A stretch of DNA of 64,000 nucleotides, taken from assembly GCA_016786705.1 (NCBI GenBank), contig JAEUVV010000013.1, positions 186,001 through 250,000 of the forward strand, written 5' to 3'. The DNA is from Taibaiella sp. (GTDB taxonomy: Bacteria > Bacteroidota > Bacteroidia > Chitinophagales > Chitinophagaceae). The notes beneath the pieces were generated by a model that saw only the letters and a program-made list of their open reading frames with translations, was not told the origin of the DNA and ran no database searches. The translations under genes were made by a program, and so were the position numbers. Below, piece after piece: positions 25,190-34,235 of this stretch (position 1 is the stretch's first letter; the number at the start of each line of letters is the position of its first letter).

Positions 25190-26467
25190 ATGTTACCGAT
25201 TACACTATTTAGAAATGCGCAGGAAAAAGAGCGCATTATCGCAGGATTGAAAAAGAAACAGGTACAGAACCTTGAAATCGTGGACGAGATCATCTCATTA
25301 GACGAGCAAAAAAGACAGGTACAGTCCCAATCCGAATCGTTAACAGCGAGTATGAACCAGGCTTCAAAATCGATCGGTGCTTTAATGGGCCAGGGAAAGA
25401 AAGAAGAAGCCGAAGCTGCGAAAAAAGAAGTAGCTGCGAAAAAAGAGGAAGCAGCGCAACTGCAACAGCAATTAGCTGCCCTGGAAAAAGAGCTGGAAGA
25501 CAAGCTCATTAGCCTGCCTAACCTGCCCCACAGCAGTGTGCCGGAAGGGAAAACCCCGGAGGAGAATGAAGTGGTGCGCAGCGGCGGAACTATGCCCGAT
25601 CTAAATGCGGAAGCTCTGCCCCACTGGGAGCTGACCTCGAAATATGATATCATCGACTTTGAACTGGGTAATAAAGTGACCGGTAGCGGCTTCCCATTCT
25701 ACAAAGGGAAAGGCGCCCGCTTCCAGAGAGGCCTCGTACAGTATTTCTTAGACTTCAATACGGATGCCGGTTTCCTGGAAGTACAGCCTCCGCTTATGGT
25801 CAATGAAGCTTCTGCTTACGGTACCGGGCAGCTTCCTGATAAAGAAGGCCAGATGTACCATGCGACGGAGGATAATTTCTACCTGATCCCTACCTCCGAG
25901 GTCCCGGTAACCAATATCTACCGGGACGAGATCCTTAAAGCAGAACAATTACCGGTTAAATTCACTGCATTCACCCCGTGTTTCAGAAGGGAAGCGGGTA
26001 GCTATGGTAAGGATGTAAGGGGGTTGAACCGCCTGCACCAGTTTGACAAAGTGGAGATCGTACAACTCGTAAAGCCGGAAACTTCTTATGAAGCATTGGA
26101 AGGCATGGTAAACCATGTAGAAAAACTGATCCAGTCTTTAGGATTACCTTACCGTATATTAAGACTTTGTGGCGGTGACATGAGCTTTACTTCTGCCCTG
26201 ACCTATGATTTCGAGGTATACAGCGCGGCGCAACAACGCTGGCTGGAAGTGAGCTCTGTATCTAACTTTGAGAACTACCAGACCAATCGCATGAAGATCC
26301 GTTACCGTAATGAAGAAGGTAAAGTAGAGCTGGTGCATTCCCTGAACGGAAGTTCCTTAGCGCTGCCGAGAATCATGGCCTGCCTGATCGAAAACAACCA
26401 GACGCCTGAAGGCATTAAATTACCGGAAGTATTGCGCAATTATATTCCTTTTGAATACATCAACTAA
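25190..26467 (+). CDS. serS: Seryl-tRNA synthetase
   Basis: Class II synthetase charging tRNA-Ser. The 425 residues start with MLPITLFRNAQEKERI and a long antiparallel coiled coil of about residues 30-105 that contacts the tRNA long arm. The catalytic core has motif 2 CFRREAGSYGKDVRGLNR and motif 3 with GSSLALPRIMACLIE, plus the serine-binding TSEVPVTN. Length and layout are normal. The DUF4293 gene follows 12 bases downstream on the same strand and is probably co-transcribed. The gene is divergent from the tRNA-tuf operon. Confidence 0.97.
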   Translation: MLPITLFRNAQEKERIIAGLKKKQVQNLEIVDEIISLDEQKRQVQSQSESLTASMNQASKSIGALMGQGKKEEAEAAKKEVAAKKEEAAQLQQQLAALEKELEDKLISLPNLPHSSVPEGKTPEENEVVRSGGTMPDLNAEALPHWELTSKYDIIDFELGNKVTGSGFPFYKGKGARFQRGLVQYFLDFNTDAGFLEVQPPLMVNEASAYGTGQLPDKEGQMYHATEDNFYLIPTSEVPVTNIYRDEILKAEQLPVKFTAFTPCFRREAGSYGKDVRGLNRLHQFDKVEIVQLVKPETSYEALEGMVNHVEKLIQSLGLPYRILRLCGGDMSFTSALTYDFEVYSAAQQRWLEVSSVSNFENYQTNRMKIRYRNEEGKVELVHSLNGSSLALPRIMACLIENNQTPEGIKLPEVLRNYIPFEYIN

Positions 26468-26479
26468 AATCAATTTTAT

Positions 26480-26935
26480 ATGATCCAACGCATTCAATCT
26501 GTATGGCTTTTACTGGCAGCTATTGTCATGTCCGCCCTGTTCTATACCAGTGTTTACAAGGTCATCGTCCCTTCTGCGGTAGATATGCCTGCAAAAATGG
26601 TTTATGATTACACTTCGGTCGTGTCGATCAAGAATAATTTTTTAGCCCTGGGCCTTGCCGGTGCCAGCACTCTGCTCAGCCTGGTAACAATCTTCCTGTT
26701 TAAGAACAGGAAACAGCAGGTGAGCCTGACCTGGCTCAACATTTTACTGTGCATTGCCCTGTTATTCTGGTTGTATATGGGCCTGAATAACTTCTGGAGC
26801 AATTATCCTGAAAATGGCGGCAATATCTCCATAGGCTTATTTCTTCCGGTAGTTACGGTATTCCTTCTGTTACTGGCTTTAAGGGGTATCCGTAAGGATC
26901 AAAAGCTGATCAAATCGCTGGACCGCCTGAGATAA
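26480..26935 (+). CDS. DUF4293 family membrane protein
   Basis: A 151-residue protein with four hydrophobic segments (about 7-24, 51-72, 82-100 and 113-132) and a basic C-terminus. The opening MIQRIQSVWLLLAAI is the hallmark of DUF4293, a family restricted in my knowledge to Bacteroidota and without known function. It follows serS by 12 bases and is followed by a perfect 28-base palindrome acting as terminator. It likely sits in the inner membrane. Nothing suggests an enzymatic role. Confidence 0.85.
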   Translation: MIQRIQSVWLLLAAIVMSALFYTSVYKVIVPSAVDMPAKMVYDYTSVVSIKNNFLALGLAGASTLLSLVTIFLFKNRKQQVSLTWLNILLCIALLFWLYMGLNNFWSNYPENGGNISIGLFLPVVTVFLLLLALRGIRKDQKLIKSLDRLR

Positions 26936-26973
26936 AAAACAAAGTTAAAAAAAATGCATTAGCATCAAAAAGC

Positions 26974-27001
26974 AAGGCTTTGAGGAATTCCTCAAAGCCT
27001 T
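26974..27001. terminator. Perfect palindrome ending serS-DUF4293 and the facing peroxidase operon
   Basis: AAGGCTTTGAGGAA joined directly to TTCCTCAAAGCCTT, a 28-base perfect palindrome, then TACTTAATTTT. It lies between convergent genes and probably works on both strands. Confidence 0.75.
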
Positions 27002-27026
27002 ACTTAATTTTGTAACCGCTATATCT

Positions 27027-28844
27027 TTAAAACTGTATTTTTTTATAAGAAACGGTATCGGTAAGCGCGCCTATAAAAGCTTCGATATTTTTCTTTTCCT
27101 GCTCGGTAAGCAGCAAAGGATCTCCCGGCAGGGTCTGGTGCTCCAGTTCAAAACCCAATCCTTGTCCGCCGCCCCGGTTATAAAAATCAATCAGCTCCCT
27201 TAAGGTTTTTAAAGAGCCGTTATGCATGTAGGGCGCTGTTACCGCCGCATTGCGTACTGTAGCTGTTTTAAAGGAATAAAGGTGATGCGGCATACCATAC
27301 ACATGGTATTTCCCGGAATCGAGATCCATTTTAGGGTTGATCGTATCATTGCTTTGGGGCACTCCTAATACCTCACTTTCCATCTTCTCATAGTAAGGTG
27401 GGGCAGCACCTGTAAAGGTGGGCATAAAGTGGCAGGTACCACATTTAGCTTTGCCCATAAACAGGTTAAAACCATTGAGCTGCTCCGCGGTCATGGCGGT
27501 TTTATCGCCCTGCATAAAGCGGTCAAATGAGCTGTTGAAGCCACTAAGCGTACGTACATAAGCCGCCAGGGCTTTCTTCACCTCATCAGCGCCTGGCTTT
27601 TTACCGGAGAAAGCCGCTTTATAGGATTTCATGAATGCTTTATCTTTCGCCAGTAAACTCTGGATCTGCTCAAATTTTCCACCCATTTCTTCCGGGTTCG
27701 CGATTACGGCATGCACCTGGTCTTCCAGGAAAGTAATACGGCTATCAGAAAACTGTACGGGTTGATAGGCCGCATTGATCAGGCTGGGCGTATTGCGCAT
27801 CAGCTTTTTCCCGCCAACCAGGCTTTCATTCAGAGCAAGGCCGTCGGTAAAGGCTTTTGAGGGGATATGACAAGTCGCGCAGCTCCTGTTATTAGCCACC
27901 GACAAGCGTTTATCTTCAAACAGTATTTTCCCGAGAGCTGCCAGCTCTTTACTATTCAATTCGGCACCTGCAGGAGCATAAAAAGAAAGATCTATAGCTC
28001 CCGGGCTGAACAAATGCGGGATATTGGCCGGGATGGCCCTGTTGGGCGCCTGGGCAAAAGGTATCTTATGCGCCAGTTGATAATCATATACCAACACACA
28101 AAGCGGGTTGATATAATCCGCTATAAAGGTTGCCCGGTCGAAGCCGTCAAAATCACCCTGGTGTTCCTGTAAATACTGTAATGCCGCCGTGGTAATTTTC
28201 AGCAGCTCACCCGATTGCGGGAAATAATTAAAAAGCTTTTGCGTAGCTTCCAGGCTGGCAATAGCTTCCGGCAAGCTATTGAGCGCTACAGGCGCGTCGA
28301 AGCCGCTAATCCCTTTGGTGATCAAACGATACAAATTCAGCTTTAAGGCGTCCAGGATATTTGTTTCTGTAAATTCAATATTGGCCCCTAAAACTTTTGC
28401 CCTGTTGCAGGCAAAAGCAAGGCCGTCTGTTTCCATTTTTGCCGCCTGCCGGTCTAGCGGCTCTTCGCTGTACACCACTTCTTCCAGCACCTGGAAGCCA
28501 GTTGGCAATATAGGCTCTTCGGGTAAGGAAGGCTCACTTTCAACGAGGTTGGGGCCATTAATTTTCAATGCCGATTCCGGCAGGTGATATTCCACAAATG
28601 CTTCTATGCGCTTGTAATATACCCTGGCTTTCTTAAAATCTTCCTGCAGGCTTGCCTGCCCGGCTCCTGTTGCCAGGTGCTGCTGCATTTGCTGCACACT
28701 ACTGTTCAGGCTATCTACATTCAGGTCATAATAGCGCTTTACCTGTGTTTCTATTTCACTTTTCTTATTGGCACTCATACCTGCCGCCAGTGCCACTACA
28801 GCGCTGGTGAACAGCAGTACTTTTGTTTTTAATTGATGCTTCAT
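27027..28844 (-). CDS. Di-heme cytochrome c peroxidase (MauG/CcpA family) with long N-terminal domain
   Basis: Exported di-heme protein of 605 residues. Two heme c sites are visible: CATCH near residue 320 and CGTCH near 468, within the usual peroxidase core (residues about 280-600), including LFEDKRLSVANNRSCATCH and the C-terminal PYMHNGSLKTLRELIDFY. The first 280 residues, after a signal-like start, form a mostly helical domain of unknown type that standard 330-residue peroxidases lack; an imelysin-like relation is possible but unproven. It removes peroxide with electrons from cytochromes, or acts like MauG on a protein. It is the last gene of an operon with an LRR protein and a PhoX-like phosphatase (9-base gap). 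Confidence 0.88.
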   Translation of the reverse strand: MKHQLKTKVLLFTSAVVALAAGMSANKKSEIETQVKRYYDLNVDSLNSSVQQMQQHLATGAGQASLQEDFKKARVYYKRIEAFVEYHLPESALKINGPNLVESEPSLPEEPILPTGFQVLEEVVYSEEPLDRQAAKMETDGLAFACNRAKVLGANIEFTETNILDALKLNLYRLITKGISGFDAPVALNSLPEAIASLEATQKLFNYFPQSGELLKITTAALQYLQEHQGDFDGFDRATFIADYINPLCVLVYDYQLAHKIPFAQAPNRAIPANIPHLFSPGAIDLSFYAPAGAELNSKELAALGKILFEDKRLSVANNRSCATCHIPSKAFTDGLALNESLVGGKKLMRNTPSLINAAYQPVQFSDSRITFLEDQVHAVIANPEEMGGKFEQIQSLLAKDKAFMKSYKAAFSGKKPGADEVKKALAAYVRTLSGFNSSFDRFMQGDKTAMTAEQLNGFNLFMGKAKCGTCHFMPTFTGAAPPYYEKMESEVLGVPQSNDTINPKMDLDSGKYHVYGMPHHLYSFKTATVRNAAVTAPYMHNGSLKTLRELIDFYNRGGGQGLGFELEHQTLPGDPLLLTEQEKKNIEAFIGALTDTVSYKKIQF

Positions 28845-28853
28845 TACTTGATT

Positions 28854-29777
28854 TTAGAAAACGATATTCGTATTGGGCAAGGCCTGCTTTAAAGCCTTGA
28901 CTTCAGCGGCAGGAATTGGATTACCTACCAGTACCAGGTTACGCAGATGGCTCATTTTATAGAGCGCAGCAGGCAATTTACCGATCTGGTTATAGCTCAG
29001 GTAAATGGACTCCAGTTCTTTTAAGGCACTGATGCTTTCCGGCAATTGTGTCAGCTTATTATTCGTTACAATAATTGATTTGAGCTTTTTTAATTTACCG
29101 ATATTCCGGGGCAGCTGTTCGAGCTCGTTATTCGCCAGGGCCAATCTTTTCAGGCTGCTCATCCGGATCACTTCATCAGGGATCGCTTTCAGCTTATTAA
29201 AAGACAGGTCCATTTCCTGCAAAGCTTTCAGCTTGCCTATTTCCTTCGGCAATACCAATAAACTATTATGATTCAGGTCCAGGATTTTCAATTGGCCCAG
29301 GCTACCGATCCTACTATTTAAGGAAGCAAAATTGTTCCAGGACAGGTCCAGGGTATTTAATTTTTTCAACTTAAAAAGGCCCAAAGGAAGATCCGATAAA
29401 CTATTATTGTCTAACTGCATAAAGCGGACCGACTGCCAGCCTTCAATAGTTTCCGGCAAACTCTTCAAATGATTTTCACTTATGATGACCTGCTCCAGTT
29501 TACTTAACGCGCCGATACTTGCAGGGAGCTCCCGCAGGCTGTTGCTCTTCAGGTCCAGGTAGGTAATGGCTTTCAGGTTGCCGATCTGCTCACTTACTCT
29601 TTCAATTTTAGCTACGCGCATAGAGAGTTTTGTGGCGCAATCTTTATACTCCAGGGCTTCGGGGATCGTCTTGAATACATGTGCGGCACAGTCTATTTTC
29701 CCTTCTTGTGTAAATGCAGAATAGCCTTTCGTTAAAAGAAAGGCTATTACTACACTCATTTTAATGTTGAGTTTCAT
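28854..29777 (-). CDS. Secreted leucine-rich repeat protein
   Basis: A 307-residue protein with a signal peptide-like start (MKLNIKMSVVIAFLLTKGYSAFTQ), a short cysteine-containing cap and about nine to ten leucine-rich repeats of 23 residues (for example LKILDLNHNSLLVLPKEIG and LQEMDLSFNKLKAIPDEVI). Such solenoids bind proteins; no catalytic part is present. It sits in the middle of a three-gene operon, 8 bases after the PhoX-like gene and 9 before the di-heme peroxidase. Spacing implies linked expression. The ligand is unknown; binding one of the operon partners is a speculation. Confidence 0.88.
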   Translation of the reverse strand: MKLNIKMSVVIAFLLTKGYSAFTQEGKIDCAAHVFKTIPEALEYKDCATKLSMRVAKIERVSEQIGNLKAITYLDLKSNSLRELPASIGALSKLEQVIISENHLKSLPETIEGWQSVRFMQLDNNSLSDLPLGLFKLKKLNTLDLSWNNFASLNSRIGSLGQLKILDLNHNSLLVLPKEIGKLKALQEMDLSFNKLKAIPDEVIRMSSLKRLALANNELEQLPRNIGKLKKLKSIIVTNNKLTQLPESISALKELESIYLSYNQIGKLPAALYKMSHLRNLVLVGNPIPAAEVKALKQALPNTNIVF

Positions 29778-29785
29778 TATTCAAT

Positions 29786-31996
29786 TTATTGCTTAATTAT
29801 TTTGCTTTGTAATGTACTACCGTTAACGTTGATCACACTTTGATAAATACCTACCGGTAAATTACCCAGTTCTATCTGGAATTTGTTGTTACCGGTTCTG
29901 ATGGCTCTTTCTTCTGTAAACAGTAATTTACCGTCTACACTATACAGCATCAATTGTGCTTTGCCATTTACCTTACTGCTCAGCTCGATGGTCGCTTTAC
30001 CGGAAGTAGGGTTTGGATAAACGCTTACTAAAGACAGCTCATTGATCCGGCCGATAGAAGTAGTCGTATCAATAGGAGTAGTGGTTGTATCTACGAAGGA
30101 TATGCCTAAGAATTCTTTACGGGCAATTACTACCGCCGCTTCTTTATTGATCCTTACAGTATCACCATTAGCATCGATACCAACGCCATTAGTACCATCC
30201 GGGTGCTGGAAGGAAACAAACATGTATTTGTAGTCAGGAGTAAAGGTCATACCTGTCGGCTCACAACCTGCCGGAGTTACCGCGAACAGTTTAACCGCAG
30301 GATTCGTTTGCGTGTGACAGGGAGGGACCATATAGATGTGGTTACGACCACCATCCTGGAGTACATAAAGGTTACCGGCATCATCAAAAGTCAGGTTATC
30401 TACACCACCGCCCCATTGCTCAGATACGATCGTTCCGTCTTCCATTTCGTAGTTGTAGACAGTTGCTGTATTCCCTACAAAAATCTGCGCTTCACTTACA
30501 GTTAAACCGTCATCCTGGAAACGATAAACGCGGCTGGTAGCTTTTGAAGTAAAATAGATCTTACCATCCAATGGGCTGATCTCAACATCTTCTACCGCAT
30601 TAAAGTTAGTCGCACCTACCGCTTGCGCATAGGTCCTTACATTGTTACAATCTTCAGGGGTGTAGTTAGGAATACCGATCCACTGACCTGTAGTTACAGA
30701 ACCGATAGGACCATCCAGCTTCAATACATATAAGTTACCGGCGCTCATATCCTCTTCATTGTGCGCAACGTATTTCCATACATAACCGTAGGAGCTTTCG
30801 TCTGCGCCTTCATAAACGGTTTTACGGTCAGCCGCAGCCACACAGTTTTCATGGCTCATTCTGCCCATTCCCCAGATCTTATCCGGTGTACCATCACCGT
30901 CATAATCTTTGATCTTTGCGGTTACCGGGTCGATCTCGACCATCCAGCCCACATCCTGGTAGCCGTCACCATTGGCATCCGCGGTCGGTAAGGTTTCTTC
31001 AGAAGTGATGATCGTATTCCAAGGTGTTACGGCTCCGGAACAGTTTCTTCCCGTACCCGCGATACCTCCAAAATCAACCGGCACGCTCTTATCTACTTGC
31101 CATAAGTGAGTAGTATCGTTGAACGCAATATCCAGCATGGAAACACCCGCAGCCGGCCAGCTGCCCAATTCGTGGTTTATCGATAAATAACCTTTTGTAC
31201 TGCTGCTGTCTTTAGGTACATAACCCGTGAAGTCAAACAAACCTTTTACCAAGCCATCAGCAGCATTGGTGTAAGGATCGCCTTCCATAGCGATGATCTG
31301 GTAAGCATGTGTCGGAGGAATACGTAATGTATCTACCTGCACGCCCGGCATTACTGAATAGAACCTGGAAATATGTAAAGAATCCAGCCCTGCATCACAA
31401 ACAACAGGCGGTTTAGGCTCTACATAATCCAGCTTCAGGGCAAAAGAAAGATCAGAGCTGCTGAGGTCGCATTGGTGTATTTCAACCGCAAAGGTATTCT
31501 CACCTAACTGTAAGGCGGATGCAGGAATTGTGTGTAATCTGAAATCGTTTTCCGCAGATGTGTTGGAACTGGCGAAAGTAGTATAAGTGCTTGTAGCAGG
31601 CATATTATCTCTTACTACCTCATTACCGTTCAGGTACACCACGGCACCATCGTCTCTTCTCAGGCTTAATCTTACCACCTGGTTAACCGTAGGTAGCGCG
31701 GTAAGGTTAAATTTAACCCTGAAATAAGTGGTCGTATACTTTTGCTGGCTGTTAGTACCGAAACCTACTATAGTAGCTTCGTCTCCATCACCATAGCCTA
31801 ATTCGGCAGCGCCGCTCACCCAGCTGCTGTCGTTAAAACCTGGAGCGAACCAGGCAGTGCCCTGGTCGGTACCATTGTCCAGGAACTTCCATACCGTTGC
31901 TTCCGGAACGATAGGGGTAATAATGTTCTGCGCCTTTGCATTTAAGCCCAGTCCCATAAGCGCCAGCGCGCCTAACAAGGTAAATTTTTGTTGCAT
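29786..31996 (-). CDS. PhoX-like (DUF839) secreted phosphatase with type IX sorting tail
   Basis: Exported protein of 736 residues. A signal peptide (MQQKFTLLGALALMGLGLNAKA) is followed by a beta-sandwich domain of about residues 30-190 (WKFLDNGTDQGTAWFAPGF, then ELGYGDGDEAT), a DUF839/PhoX beta-propeller of about 200-640 with GYLSINHELGSW and NAVEDVEISPLDGKIYFTS, and a type A sorting tail from about 655 (VSVYPNPTSGKATIELS). PhoX enzymes are calcium/iron alkaline phosphatases, usually Tat-exported; here a Sec signal and type IX tail are used. Phosphatase activity is inferred. First gene of the operon with the LRR protein and di-heme peroxidase. Confidence 0.85.
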   Translation of the reverse strand: MQQKFTLLGALALMGLGLNAKAQNIITPIVPEATVWKFLDNGTDQGTAWFAPGFNDSSWVSGAAELGYGDGDEATIVGFGTNSQQKYTTTYFRVKFNLTALPTVNQVVRLSLRRDDGAVVYLNGNEVVRDNMPATSTYTTFASSNTSAENDFRLHTIPASALQLGENTFAVEIHQCDLSSSDLSFALKLDYVEPKPPVVCDAGLDSLHISRFYSVMPGVQVDTLRIPPTHAYQIIAMEGDPYTNAADGLVKGLFDFTGYVPKDSSSTKGYLSINHELGSWPAAGVSMLDIAFNDTTHLWQVDKSVPVDFGGIAGTGRNCSGAVTPWNTIITSEETLPTADANGDGYQDVGWMVEIDPVTAKIKDYDGDGTPDKIWGMGRMSHENCVAAADRKTVYEGADESSYGYVWKYVAHNEEDMSAGNLYVLKLDGPIGSVTTGQWIGIPNYTPEDCNNVRTYAQAVGATNFNAVEDVEISPLDGKIYFTSKATSRVYRFQDDGLTVSEAQIFVGNTATVYNYEMEDGTIVSEQWGGGVDNLTFDDAGNLYVLQDGGRNHIYMVPPCHTQTNPAVKLFAVTPAGCEPTGMTFTPDYKYMFVSFQHPDGTNGVGIDANGDTVRINKEAAVVIARKEFLGISFVDTTTTPIDTTTSIGRINELSLVSVYPNPTSGKATIELSSKVNGKAQLMLYSVDGKLLFTEERAIRTGNNKFQIELGNLPVGIYQSVINVNGSTLQSKIIKQ

Positions 31997-32117
31997 GATA
32001 TGTTTTTAGGTTAACGTTGCAAAAGTGCCGCTTGAATGTTAGCAAAACGTTACCGTACCATGAACATATAATTACAATTCTCTGACAAATTAAAAACAAA
32101 ACAGATATCAGGATACG

Positions 32118-32154
32118 AAAAAGCCGGTTATCTGCTCTGGACAACCGGCTTTTT
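32118..32154. terminator. Terminator of RNase G gene
   Basis: A perfect 12-bp stem AAAAAGCCGGTT / AACCGGCTTTTT with a 13-base loop; T-runs on both strands are supplied by the stem ends. It lies downstream of rng and upstream of the phosphatase operon. Confidence 0.85.
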
Positions 32155-32174
32155 CCCGTATTTTTCACTGTTTA

Positions 32175-33731
32175 TTAAAGCTTGATCTCATCATCTGTAT
32201 TACGATCAACAAAGGTATATTTTGTGATCGGGTAATCATTATTAGGCTTTATTTTAAGCCATACGTTATGCTGTCGGTACCATTTCCACTGCAGCGAGCG
32301 GAACAGGCCTCCATATTTGATATAAGACTGCAACATCGGGTGACAAACCAAAGCCAGTTTTTTATGGCCCTGGTTGATCAGGTAATTCAGGTCTTTTTCT
32401 ACCTCATCCGTGATCAGGATACTCGCCTCGATCTTGCCGGTACCTTTACAGGTAGGGCAGACTTCGGTAGTGGTAATATTGATTTCCGGTCTCAGGCGCT
32501 GGCGCGTGATCTGCATCAGGCCAAACTTGGAGATCGGCAAAACAGTATGGCGCGCCCGGTCATTTTTCATGAATTCCGACATGGCTTCCAGGAGCGTTTT
32601 CCTGTTGTCCGGGTGCTTAAGGTCAATAAAATCGACAATAATAATCCCGCCGATATCTCTTAACCTGAGCTGGCGGGCTATTTCTTCTGCCGCTTCCAGG
32701 TTGGTCTTCAAAGCACTTTCTTCCTGATTACTATCGGCCGCCCTGGTACCACTGTTTACATCGATCACGTGCATCGCTTCGGTATGCTCGATGATGAGGT
32801 AGGCACCGCTATTCATATTTACCGTTTTCCCGAAAGAGGATTTCACCTGGCGGGTAATACCGTAATTATCAAATATGGGTTGGTTATGATGGTAAAACTG
32901 GACGATATCTTCTTTTTCAGGAGCAATACGCGCGATATAATCTTTGGTTTCGTTAACGATAGCTTTATCATTAACTACAACTTTAGAAAAACTATCGTTC
33001 AGCAAATCCCTGAGAATAGAGGTTGTTTTTGTCTGCTCGCTCAGGATCCTTTGCGTTGGCACCGCCCCTTTAAGATTGGTCTGGATATTTTGCCAGGTGG
33101 TTGCTAAATCGGTCAGGTCGGCATGCAGTTCCGCTGTATTTTTACCTTCGGCAGCCGTACGCACGATAACACCGAAGTTTTTAGGCTTGATGCTTTCTAC
33201 GATTTTCTGCAGGCGCTTGCGCTCTTCGGCAGAATGTATTTTGCGGGAAACCGAAACGAAGTTGTTGAAAGGAGTGAGTACAACAAATCTTCCCGGGAGC
33301 GACAATTCACAGCTCAGCCTGGGCCCTTTAGAGGAGATCGGCTCTTTCAGTATCTGAACCAGTATTTCCGGTTTCGGGTTAAGGACTTCCGTTATCTTAC
33401 CGGTTTTTAAGATTTCCGGTTCATTTTTAAAATTGCCGAAATCGAATCCGTTAGGATTGGTATCGAATCGGGCTGCGTGTGTAAATTTGATGAGCGAGCG
33501 CACATACGGGCTCAGATCGGTATAATGGAGAAATGCGTCTTTCTCGTAGCCAACATCTACAAATGCGGCATTAAGGCCTGGCATCAGCTTTTTCACTTTG
33601 CCAAGATATAAATCGCCTACGGCAAAAGCAGTATTGCTTTGCTCGTAATGTAATTCTACAAGTTTCTTATCTTCTAATAACGCTATTGCTACTCCGTTAT
33701 CCGATGCTTCTATCACCATTTCTTTGTTCAT
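32175..33731 (-). CDS. rng: Ribonuclease G/E family endoribonuclease
   Basis: Single-strand-specific endoribonuclease for rRNA processing and mRNA turnover. The 518 residues have an N-terminal S1-like RNA-binding domain (AVGDLYLGKVKKLMPGLNAAFVDVG split over residues 37-61), the DNase-I-like catalytic core with metal-binding aspartates in HVIDVNSGTR and IIIVDFIDLKH, and the zinc-link CPTCKGTGKI near 438. The length fits RNase G rather than full RNase E, which has a long scaffold tail. It is flanked by hairpins on its 3' side. No clear promoter box was found upstream. Confidence 0.94.
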   Translation of the reverse strand: MNKEMVIEASDNGVAIALLEDKKLVELHYEQSNTAFAVGDLYLGKVKKLMPGLNAAFVDVGYEKDAFLHYTDLSPYVRSLIKFTHAARFDTNPNGFDFGNFKNEPEILKTGKITEVLNPKPEILVQILKEPISSKGPRLSCELSLPGRFVVLTPFNNFVSVSRKIHSAEERKRLQKIVESIKPKNFGVIVRTAAEGKNTAELHADLTDLATTWQNIQTNLKGAVPTQRILSEQTKTTSILRDLLNDSFSKVVVNDKAIVNETKDYIARIAPEKEDIVQFYHHNQPIFDNYGITRQVKSSFGKTVNMNSGAYLIIEHTEAMHVIDVNSGTRAADSNQEESALKTNLEAAEEIARQLRLRDIGGIIIVDFIDLKHPDNRKTLLEAMSEFMKNDRARHTVLPISKFGLMQITRQRLRPEINITTTEVCPTCKGTGKIEASILITDEVEKDLNYLINQGHKKLALVCHPMLQSYIKYGGLFRSLQWKWYRQHNVWLKIKPNNDYPITKYTFVDRNTDDEIKL

Positions 33732-33976
33732 GTAGAAATATGTTTTAAAAGTACATCGACCCCGGGCGTTTTCACCTGCCGGGTTTCGGTTTTTTGAACA
33801 GCAATAAATAATACATACAATCAGGTTCCCGGGTAACTAAAGGCCCGGAAGAAATGACTTAATGCTGCTATTCAAAAAAGCAATCAATATTTAATTCTGA
33901 TAAAATATTTTTCTTAGGAAGCAGCTGTTTTTTACGCTGCATCATCCCGTCTCTTTTTCCCCAATAGATAAAAAGA
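33732..33976. other. Intergenic stretch with no recognisable gene
   Basis: Between the rng start and the terminator of the small basic protein gene. I see no gene or promoter box here; only A/T-rich sequence and a weak GCAGC/GCTGC stem near 33922. The rng promoter should lie here but is not recognisable. Confidence 0.5.
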
Positions 33977-34016
33977 GAATACAGATACCGGCATCAGAAG
34001 TCCGGCATCTGCATTC
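33977..34016 (-). terminator. Terminator of the small basic protein gene
   Basis: On the minus strand GAATGCAGATGCCGG pairs with CCGGTATCTGTATTC across a 10-base loop. Two positions pair as G-U only when read on the minus strand, and a T-run (TCTTTTT) follows. Strand asymmetry shows it serves the leftward gene. Confidence 0.75.
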
Positions 34017-34060
34017 TTATATTTTGTGTCTAAATAAGTTTCAAGCTTTAAAGGGCTTAC

Positions 34061-34156
34061 TTATTTTTTCTTGCTTTTATGACGGTTTTTTCTCAAACGT
34101 TTTTTACGTTTGTGCGTCGCAATCTTATGACGTTTTCTTTTTTTACCACAAGGCAT
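34061..34156 (-). CDS. 31-residue highly basic protein (AURKAIP1/COX24-like, putative ribosomal)
   Basis: Encodes 31 residues starting MPCGKKRKRHKIATHKRKKR and continuing with LRKNRH and a lysine-rich end; over half the residues are Lys, Arg or His. I recognise the pattern from Bacteroidota proteins annotated as AURKAIP1/COX24 domain, related to mitochondrial small-subunit protein mS38. A ribosome-bound role is therefore likely but inferred. It is too short for usual gene finders. Support for being real: a conserved-looking sequence, an in-frame ATG, stop at 34061 and a strand-specific terminator just downstream. It lies 79 bases after the TPR gene on the same strand and has no promoter box of its own. 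Confidence 0.8.
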   Translation of the reverse strand: MPCGKKRKRHKIATHKRKKRLRKNRHKSKKK

Positions 34157-34235
34157 AATCTACTAATTTAATTAAGTTAATAATATATATATAGACAGAG
34201 TAAAATACTCCTAACAATATACGAAATTTTAAATA

